Source: Abditibacteriales bacterium (lineage in GTDB: Bacteria; Armatimonadota; Abditibacteriia; Abditibacteriales; JANWYM01). Taken from it: a stretch of 10,786 nt of DNA. The position numbers and the translations under genes were made by a program. Where the stretch lies: contig JANWYM010000098.1 of the NCBI GenBank assembly GCA_025055355.1, forward strand, positions 1 through 10,786. The letters are read 5' to 3'. Positions 5,526 to 10,786 of this stretch are shown here, piece after piece (position 1 is the stretch's first letter; each line of letters starts with the position of its first letter). The notes under the pieces were generated by a model. It ran no database searches. It saw nothing but the letters and a program-made list of their open reading frames with translations, and was not told the DNA's origin.

Positions 5526-8168
5526 ATGCAAGGGATGGGGTGGGGGCTGTGTCTATCGCTCGCGGTCGCGTTAGTCCAAACGGTTTGGACGTTTGCTGAC
5601 GACGGAAGAGCCGCTCTCTTGACGAATGCGTGTTTTGAGGCGGAAGGCGGCTGGGTTTTTTATGGCGCTGGAGCGAAGGGGGTCCATTTCTTGCGGGCAA
5701 GCGCGAGCCGTTCGGGAAATTGGTGCGCCTCCATCACGGTTGACGAAGGGGCAGCGATTGACTGGTATCAATGGCGCCAACGAGTTGATTCTGTCAAGGT
5801 AGGTGCAACCTATCGCCTCACAGGTTGGGTTCGCACGGTTGGAGTGCACAAAGGCAGTGGCGCTTACATCTCGCTCAGCGCCTACGATGAGCAAGGCAGA
5901 AGGCTGCTTTTCAGCGATTCGTCACGCGTCAACGGAACGAGGGGATGGATGCAACTAACTGCAACACTGACTTTGCCCGAAAAGACTTCATTTCTGATTG
6001 CTGCCTGCGTCCTTCACGGTTTCAGTCAAGCCTTCTTCGATGACTTGTGGCTTGAGGAACTGAAAGCCATTTCCGACGACGAAATTGACCACCGTTGGCG
6101 CAAGATGAGCGCGGTGGGCGAGTGGCTTTTTGTGCCAAGGCCTGTCACAGGCGATGAGTTGGCTTTGCCAATGACGTCCGATGTGGTTTGGCAACAAGGG
6201 AGGCTTTACGGATGGCTCTCGGGTAACTTGCTGGAACAAAGGCAGGACGGACTTTTGCCTTCAGGTATGGTTGTGCTGCAAGTGCCATTGGACGAACCGA
6301 AACCCGAAACACTCAGGCTGGCGTTGCCGAGAGGACAATACTTTTTGCACATCTGGTTTGGTGGCGATGGGGGAGCCAGGATCCCGCTAAACATCCAAGC
6401 CGACGGTAAACTCTTAGCCCAACGGGTTTTCCCTATCACGCCCTCGCTCTCTCGCTGGCAAATCAACTCAAACGGAAAATGGGTTGACGTAACTTTTGAA
6501 CCTGCTTGCAAGCCCATCCCTGTTGGTGAGAAAGCGCCGTCGGTCAGCATCCTCGCGATTGCAGTCACATCCGCCGATCGTCCTCAAGCGAATTCGCTTT
6601 TGGTGTTAATGGAAGAGCATCAGCAACGGATGGATGCAACTGTCAACCCCATTGCCACGAAACTTCCGGAGGTGAAGGCGCCTTCTTTGTTTCCCATCGC
6701 AGCGGCTCAAGTTTGCCCTGACATGCGGTTGCTGAAAGCCAACGAAACTCCTCGGTTGATGGCGTCAAAGGGGGAAACCGTTTCTTGCGGTGCGCTTGTC
6801 CTTCTTGAGCCTGAGAAGCCTTTCAAGTTCACGGTTGAAGGCGACATGCCCGCGTCTTGGCTTCGCCTCTTTGTTGGCGTCGCCGGTTGGGTCAGGACGG
6901 CGGGGACGCAAAGATGGGACTTTTGGCTTTCGCCTGCAAAGTGGCTTGAGGAGCGACGGGAAGGTCGCACTTCGCTGGAGGGCATAGGGTTGGCTTGGGT
7001 CCAAATTGCCGTTCCCAAAAACGCTGCCAGCAGGAACTACAAAGCGACTTTGCGGGTTTTCAGTGACAGGCGAACTCTTTCGATGCCCATCCACTTGAGG
7101 GTTTTGCCGTTCACTCTGCCAGAAGTTAATGCTGACATTGGGATGTTTTACAACGCGACGATGAGCCTGTCTTGTTCCGATGATGAGCTGACGAGGCGTT
7201 GGCGAAGGCACCTCGCCGATATGAAAGCGCATGGGATGAGCAGCGTCTTCATCTACACCTTCCGCATGCTCTGGCACGAGCGAGTCCATGAACGATGGGA
7301 GTGGCGAGATGAAGCGTTGACGGAGTTTTTGAAAGCCTATCGCGAGTTTTTTAGCCGACCGCTTTACATCTGCACTCATGGGGACCGATTTCATCCGCAG
7401 GGCTACGGGGCTTATGTGAGGCAAGTGAGGGAACTGGCACGGCAATTTGGTGTTGAGGTGTTTTTTATGCCAGTGGATGAGGCTTTTGCAACGGAGGAAC
7501 TCTTGAAGGACGCCGAAAGGTGGGTTGGCATCGTGCGTGAAGCGGGCGGGAAGGTGGCGATGACAACTGACCAGAGAGAAGCCGAGCGGTTGGACGATGG
7601 GCTGGATGTCCGAGTTTACGGCGCTGGTTTTGTCAACGATGAACTCATTCGCCACACAAAAGCGTCTGGCGATGTTTTTGCCCTTTACAACGGCGGTAGC
7701 ACATGCGACCCGAACCCTGCTGCCGACAGGTTCTTCTTCGGCGTTTATGCTTGGGCAACAAAGGCGCAAGGGGTTTTCCAGTGGGCCTATCAGTGGGGAG
7801 AAGGCAATCCTTTGGACGAGCGTGATGCTGCGTCGCACGATTGGTGCTACACCTTCCCAGTCGGCAAAACCTTTTGTGCCCCAACGCTTAACTGGGAAGC
7901 GGTTCGTGAAGGCATCAACGATTGGCGATATTTGTTGGCAGTTGAAAGGTTGGCTCAAGGCAACGGTAAGGTTGCTCAAAAGGCAAGCAAGATTTTATCC
8001 CAAGCCAAAAGCGCGATTGACGCCTTCCTGAAAACGAACACTCACACCCGCTATGGCGATAGTCCAAGCCCTTACCCCTATGAGCGTTTAGTCGCTCAAC
8101 ACTCGGCGGAACGGTTGATAAAATTGAGGAAGCAGTTGGTGGGCGTCCTCTCGGAGTTTCACAAGTGA
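5526..8168 (+). CDS. Secreted GH123/DUF4091-like glycoside hydrolase with N-terminal binding domains
   Basis: The product has 880 residues. The ATG follows GGAGGTGA at 5512-5519 with good spacing. Residues 1-24 form a signal peptide (WGLCLSLAVALVQTVWTFA). Residues about 30-175 look like a CBM4/9-type or galactose-binding-like sandwich (GWVFYGAG, YRLTGWVRT, FFDDLWLEEL). Residues about 260-350 form a second beta domain of malectin-like style (GQYFLHIWFGGDG). Residues about 400-533 resemble the beta-sandwich that precedes the barrel in GH123 and DUF4091 proteins. The TIM barrel runs from about 535 to 740 and has the strand FFMPVDEAF with Asp651-Glu652; known GH123 beta-N-acetylgalactosaminidases use an adjacent Asp-Glu pair for substrate-assisted catalysis, so these are the likely catalytic residues. 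The family hallmark tail WEAVREGINDWRYL lies at 790-803. A basic helical tail ends the protein. I infer an exported glycosidase; the substrate is unknown and need not be N-acetylgalactosamine. The frame is intact, unlike its upstream neighbour. Confidence 0.88.
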   Translation: MQGMGWGLCLSLAVALVQTVWTFADDGRAALLTNACFEAEGGWVFYGAGAKGVHFLRASASRSGNWCASITVDEGAAIDWYQWRQRVDSVKVGATYRLTGWVRTVGVHKGSGAYISLSAYDEQGRRLLFSDSSRVNGTRGWMQLTATLTLPEKTSFLIAACVLHGFSQAFFDDLWLEELKAISDDEIDHRWRKMSAVGEWLFVPRPVTGDELALPMTSDVVWQQGRLYGWLSGNLLEQRQDGLLPSGMVVLQVPLDEPKPETLRLALPRGQYFLHIWFGGDGGARIPLNIQADGKLLAQRVFPITPSLSRWQINSNGKWVDVTFEPACKPIPVGEKAPSVSILAIAVTSADRPQANSLLVLMEEHQQRMDATVNPIATKLPEVKAPSLFPIAAAQVCPDMRLLKANETPRLMASKGETVSCGALVLLEPEKPFKFTVEGDMPASWLRLFVGVAGWVRTAGTQRWDFWLSPAKWLEERREGRTSLEGIGLAWVQIAVPKNAASRNYKATLRVFSDRRTLSMPIHLRVLPFTLPEVNADIGMFYNATMSLSCSDDELTRRWRRHLADMKAHGMSSVFIYTFRMLWHERVHERWEWRDEALTEFLKAYREFFSRPLYICTHGDRFHPQGYGAYVRQVRELARQFGVEVFFMPVDEAFATEELLKDAERWVGIVREAGGKVAMTTDQREAERLDDGLDVRVYGAGFVNDELIRHTKASGDVFALYNGGSTCDPNPAADRFFFGVYAWATKAQGVFQWAYQWGEGNPLDERDAASHDWCYTFPVGKTFCAPTLNWEAVREGINDWRYLLAVERLAQGNGKVAQKASKILSQAKSAIDAFLKTNTHTRYGDSPSPYPYERLVAQHSAERLIKLRKQLVGVLSEFHK

Positions 8169-8372
8169 GCGCTGAACTCATTCGACAGTGAGGTGGGCGA
8201 AGTTTTCTGGGTGATGGAAGGAGAGGGAAGATGGTGTAAGCAACTGCGTAACTCCTGACCAATTTAGCACAGAGATGTTTTTGCCTATGCACATCGCCAG
8301 AATGGCCGGGCAGGCGAGGAGCATGCGCGCTCCTGCTTTCTGCTTTATCTCCCCCGCTTCGACGTGTGTAGT

Positions 8373-8405
8373 TGCAAAAGTGACGGTAACTGCGTCGCTT
8401 TTGCA
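8373..8405. terminator. Terminator-like or operator-like inverted repeat next to the acylase -35 box
   Basis: Arms TGCAAAAGTGACG (8373-8385) and CGTCGCTTTTGCA (8393-8405) are complementary over 13 bp, with one position forming a G-U pair in RNA, around a 7-nt loop. The A-run in the 5' arm pairs with the TTTT in the 3' arm, the usual shape of an intrinsic terminator. It would end transcription from the upstream hydrolase gene in either direction. Because the repeat ends one base before TTGACA, it could equally be an operator for a regulator or an upstream promoter element. The free T-run after the stem is missing, which weakens the terminator reading. Confidence 0.5.
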
Positions 8406-8406
8406 G

Positions 8407-8437
8407 TTGACACATCCCCATCCCGCTGTGATATAAT
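8407..8437 (+). promoter_or_regulatory. Sigma-70-type promoter with consensus -35 and extended -10 for the acylase gene
   Basis: TTGACA at 8407-8412 and TATAAT at 8432-8437 are both perfect consensus hexamers. The spacer is 19 bp, longer than the optimal 17, but TG at 8429-8430 gives an extended -10 (TGATATAAT) that can compensate. Transcription would start near 8444, about 140 bases before the ATG at 8585. Confidence 0.75.
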
Positions 8438-8443
8438 CTGCCT

Positions 8444-8584
8444 ATCACTAACAAGCAGGAAAGCAACGTGACATGCATCATGCTGCGGAAAGCATGGCAC
8501 GCAAACCGAGCGTAGTATAGCTCCCGATAAGAACTTGATGCCCTCGGGGGGCTGTGCTACGAAACCTAAGGGGAGCACAACCGA
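8444..8584 (+). promoter_or_regulatory. Structured 5' leader of the acylase mRNA, class unknown
   Basis: Two strong stems are visible. Stem 1 pairs CGTGACATGC (8467-8476) with GCATGGCACG (8492-8501), ten positions with one A-G mismatch and a 15-nt loop ending in GGAAA. Stem 2 pairs CGTAG (8511-8515) with CTACG (8557-8561), and inside it AGCTCCCGA (8519-8527) with TCGGGGGGCT (8544-8553, one bulged G), closing a 16-nt loop. The linker GCAAACCGAG lies between them, and the ribosome binding site AAGGGGAG (8568-8575) follows at once. This layout is typical of a cis-regulatory RNA that controls translation. I compared it by eye with c-di-GMP (GEMM), SAM and cobalamin riboswitches and none fits well. 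Confidence 0.5.
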
Positions 8585-10786
8585 ATGTATCGAACCGTCA
8601 TTGCTGGCTGGCTCTGTCTCATCTTCATTTCTCCGTCCCTTTCCGTTGGACTGCCCAAACGTCAAACGTTGAACGTGGCTGGCGAGGAGGTTCTCATTGT
8701 GCGCGACGACTTCGGCGTGCCGCACATTTACGCCAAAACGGAGCGGGGGCTGTTCTTCGCCAATGGGTATGCGATTGCGCAGGACCGCTTGTTCCAGATG
8801 GAGAAGTATCGCCGCGCCGCAAAGGGGACGACGGCGGAGGCGTTGGGCGCGAGCGGCGTGGACGCCGACAGGGAGGTGCGGATTCAGGGCTACACCGATG
8901 CCGAGCGACAGAAGCAGTTTGCCGCGCTGCCCGCCGACGCCCAACTCATGCTGCAAGCCTACGCCGATGGGGTCAACGCGTGGGCGCAGGAGGCGACGGA
9001 GAAAGGACGACTCCCCGCCGAGATGAGAATGGCGATGATGTTCACCGGCTTAAAATGGCAGCCGTGGCAGCCGACGGACACGCTGGCGATTATCCAGATG
9101 ATGGCGCGGCGCTTCGGCGGCGGCGGCGGTGGCGAGTTGCGCAACCTGCGCCTCCTCGAACAACTCAAGGCGCAACACGGCGAGCAAACGGCGAAGAAGA
9201 TTTTTGACGACCTCTTCTTCCGGAACGACCCGGCGTCGCCGGTCACAGTGCCAAACGACAAAAAACGGTCAACGGATTTCGGTGGCGGATTAAACGGATT
9301 ATACGGCAGTAGGAGCAAAGGCAATCGGCTGAATCCGTTACCGCAATCCTTTGACAGCGCTGCGCTTGACCGCGCCATCGCTCTCGCCGACTGGCACGCC
9401 TCCATGGCGTTAGCCCGGCGCGAGGGGCTGCCGACACAGTGGGGCAGCTACGGTTGGGTGGTGGCGCCGAAGAAGTCGGCGAGCGGGAAGGCGATGCTGG
9501 TGGGCGGTCCGCAGATGGGCTTCATGACGCCCCAGATTGCCCATGAGGTGCATCTGTCCTGCCCCCGCTTCAACGTCATCGGCATGGGCTTCGCGGGCGT
9601 GCCCGGGGTCCTCATCGGCTACAACGACCACCTCGCGTGGACGACCACCACGGCGGTGATGGACTGTGAGGATATTTTCGTCGAGAAATTGAACCCCGAC
9701 AACCCGCGTCAATACTGGCACAAGGGCAAGTGGCGCGACATGGAGCATCGCGTCGAGGTCATCAAGGTGCGCGGGCAGGCGGATGTGAGGTTGGACGTTT
9801 ACCGCACGGTGCACGGTCCGGTGCTGGAGATAGATGAGAAGAACCACGTCGCCTACGCGAAAGCGATGACCTACTGGAACCGCGAGCATGAGAACCTGCA
9901 TGCCTTCCGTGTGTTCAACCGCGCCAAAAGCATGAGGGAGTTTTTCGCGGGGGCGCGGCGGCTCACGACGGCGCACAACTTCCTGGTCGCCACCAAAAGC
10001 GGTGACATCGGCTACTGGTTCTGCGGACGTTATCCGCTCCGCGCCCCCGGTTACGACCCTCGCCTGCCCGTGCCCGGCACGGGCGCCTACGAGTGGCGCG
10101 GCGTGATGAAGTTCAACCACCTCCCGCATAGCCTCAATCCCAAGCAGGGCTACCTCTGCAACTGGAACAACAAGCCCGCTATGTGGTGGGACAACTCGGA
10201 CACCCCTGTATGGGGGGCGATTTTCCGTCTCCATCGCATTCAGCAACTGCTGGAGGCGAAGCCCAAATTGACGTTTGAGGACATGCGGGACATCGTGGAG
10301 GACATCGGCACGTATGATTTAACGGTGGACTACTTCAAGCCGCTCATCCTGAGAGCAACAGGAAATTGGGAAACGGGCAAATGGGGAGATGGGGATAGTA
10401 GCGACCTCAGGCGCCTCAAAGAGGCGGTGCGATACTTGCGCGAGTGGAACCATCACGGCAGAGGTGGCGAAGTCGGTAAGACGATTTACGACGCTTGGCT
10501 GGCGGCAATGAGCAACCTGGTGTTCGCGGACGACCTCGGCGACCTCAGCCGTTCCTCCGACTTCCGCCGCGCCGTGCCGAGTTTCCTGTTGCACGCTTTG
10601 CTGGGCAAGCAATCCTCCGTCCCGCACCGTTACGACTTCCTCAACGGCAAAGACGCCGACAGCGTTATCGTGGAGGCGCTGCGTCAGGGGGTGGCCAAAT
10701 TGACCGAAGAACGGGGCGAGGATATGGGGCAGTGGGGCTACCGACGCGGCACTATCAACCTCAACCCGCTCCCACCCCTTCCAGAG
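8585..10786 (+). CDS. Penicillin acylase family (S45) N-terminal-nucleophile hydrolase, 3' end outside the window
   Basis: The frame is open for 734 codons from the ATG at 8585 (ribosome binding site AAGGGGAG nine bases before it) to the window edge. Family precursors are usually about 750-850 residues, so little is missing. Residues 1-22 form a signal peptide. The alpha chain shows the family signature RDDFGVPHIYA, then GYAIAQDRLFQMEKYRR. The autocleavage site is W-G-Ser288-Tyr-Gly-Trp; Ser288 would become the beta-chain N-terminus and nucleophile, followed by the family pattern MLVGGPQMGF and VLIGYNDHLAW. Asn465 in TTAHNFLVATKSGDIGY matches the oxyanion-hole Asn, and a later RYPLR carries the conserved Arg. 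The enzyme is exported, self-cleaves and hydrolyses an amide bond; substrates in this family range from penicillins to acyl-homoserine lactones and are not predictable here. A palindromic repeat lies in the spacer (residues 230-255). G+C is visibly higher than in the neighbouring genes. Confidence 0.92.
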   Translation, partial: MYRTVIAGWLCLIFISPSLSVGLPKRQTLNVAGEEVLIVRDDFGVPHIYAKTERGLFFANGYAIAQDRLFQMEKYRRAAKGTTAEALGASGVDADREVRIQGYTDAERQKQFAALPADAQLMLQAYADGVNAWAQEATEKGRLPAEMRMAMMFTGLKWQPWQPTDTLAIIQMMARRFGGGGGGELRNLRLLEQLKAQHGEQTAKKIFDDLFFRNDPASPVTVPNDKKRSTDFGGGLNGLYGSRSKGNRLNPLPQSFDSAALDRAIALADWHASMALARREGLPTQWGSYGWVVAPKKSASGKAMLVGGPQMGFMTPQIAHEVHLSCPRFNVIGMGFAGVPGVLIGYNDHLAWTTTTAVMDCEDIFVEKLNPDNPRQYWHKGKWRDMEHRVEVIKVRGQADVRLDVYRTVHGPVLEIDEKNHVAYAKAMTYWNREHENLHAFRVFNRAKSMREFFAGARRLTTAHNFLVATKSGDIGYWFCGRYPLRAPGYDPRLPVPGTGAYEWRGVMKFNHLPHSLNPKQGYLCNWNNKPAMWWDNSDTPVWGAIFRLHRIQQLLEAKPKLTFEDMRDIVEDIGTYDLTVDYFKPLILRATGNWETGKWGDGDSSDLRRLKEAVRYLREWNHHGRGGEVGKTIYDAWLAAMSNLVFADDLGDLSRSSDFRRAVPSFLLHALLGKQSSVPHRYDFLNGKDADSVIVEALRQGVAKLTEERGEDMGQWGYRRGTINLNPLPPLPE
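9274..9349. repeat. Palindromic repeat element inserted in frame in the acylase gene
   Basis: Arms 9274-9291 and 9332-9349 (18 bp) are reverse complements with three mismatches around a 40-nt loop. The 5' half carries the tandem theme GGATTAAACGGATTATACGG, a style of dispersed repeat familiar from intergenic regions. It is noticeably less G+C-rich (28 of 60 at 9261-9320) than the gene around it. It adds about 26 codons without a stop, in the part of the precursor just before the beta-chain nucleophile. Confidence 0.65.
10361..10397 (+). repeat. Short G/A-rich low-complexity insertion in the acylase beta chain
   Basis: The stretch is built from GGAAATTGGG, AAACGGGCAAATGGGG and AGATGGGGAT units, an imperfect GGGAAAT-type tandem pattern unlike the CGC/GCG-rich codons on either side. 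It encodes a Gly/Trp/Asp-rich loop (residues about 593-605) between two helices of the beta chain. Confidence 0.45.

Larger units (their letters stand above)
8169..8584. other. 416-bp intergenic region: terminator-like repeat, promoter and leader of the acylase gene
   Basis: The left part (8169-8310) shows no gene I can support; the longest in-frame stretches are 14-53 codons, and the 53-codon one overlaps the promoter. The right part holds a weak hairpin (AGGAGC 8317-8322 with GCTCCT 8329-8334, then T-rich sequence), a strong inverted repeat at 8373-8405, the promoter at 8407-8437 and a folded leader, each listed separately. Confidence 0.6.

Noticed and set aside
6765..7979. 404-codon - strand frame
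   Set aside because: It lies entirely antisense to the intact DUF4091 gene, its product is Pro/Arg/Ser-rich with no recognisable domain, and the + strand protein is convincing throughout.
8275..8436. 53-codon open frame in the intergenic region
   Set aside because: It has no ribosome binding site, runs through the inverted repeat and the -35/-10 boxes, and shows no protein-like pattern.
8460..8565. Known riboswitch (c-di-GMP GEMM class, from GGAAA loop and CACGCAAACC)
   Set aside because: The second conserved half of the GEMM motif (GGGACGCAAAGCC and the receptor helix) is absent, so only isolated words match.
8554..9207. 217-codon + strand frame overlapping the acylase start
   Set aside because: It begins inside the leader hairpin and its Arg-rich product shows no family pattern. 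The acylase frame explains the same DNA.
9410..10246. 278-codon - strand frame
   Set aside because: It is antisense to the acylase beta chain, where catalytic motifs are clear on the + strand. Long antisense frames are expected in GC-rich genes.

Overview
The window is a bacterial chromosome fragment in which every convincing gene lies on the + strand. It carries a run of secreted carbohydrate-active proteins followed by a separately promoted penicillin-acylase-family gene. No rRNA, tRNA, CRISPR array or transposase was seen. The mix of large secreted TIM-barrel and DUF4091 proteins, DNRLRE/CBM96-like and FG-GAP modules, a dispersed GCGAGCGAAGCGAAG palindrome and 'GGATTAAACGGATT'-type repeats reminds me of Candidatus Fervidibacteria/Armatimonadota polysaccharide degraders. 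That assignment is a recollection of genome style, not a search result, and is tentative.

Layout. (1) 1-1386: the 3' part of a glycoside-hydrolase-like TIM-barrel gene with a C-terminal beta-sandwich; its start lies outside the window. (2) 1387-1609: a gap holding a 51-bp palindromic dispersed repeat. (3) 1610-3151: a secreted protein with an N-terminal DNRLRE/CBM96-like domain and a TIM-barrel-like C-terminal half. (4) 3168-5386: two overlapping frames, a secreted alpha-helical N-terminal part and an FG-GAP/beta-propeller C-terminal part. They read best as one gene broken by a frameshift near 4205-4235 and probably again between about 4900 and 5110. (5) 5526-8168: an intact 880-residue secreted GH123/DUF4091-like protein with an adjacent Asp-Glu pair. 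(6) 8169-8584: an intergenic region with a terminator-like inverted repeat, a near-consensus sigma-70 promoter and a structured 5' leader. (7) 8585 to the window end: an Ntn-hydrolase of the penicillin acylase (S45) family, running off the right edge.

How the genes work together. Three proteins have visible export signals (1610-3151, 3168-4268 and 5526-8168), and the truncated first gene probably had one. All look like parts of an extracellular glycan-degradation locus: binding modules plus TIM-barrel catalytic domains. No transporter, sensor or regulator is present in the window. The acylase gene has its own promoter and a clearly higher G+C content, so it looks like a separate transcription unit with a different history.

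The most interesting points are an in-frame palindromic repeat inside the acylase spacer peptide (the part removed on maturation), the structured acylase leader of no type I recognise, the broken propeller gene, and orphan TIM-barrel proteins that may represent undescribed hydrolase families.
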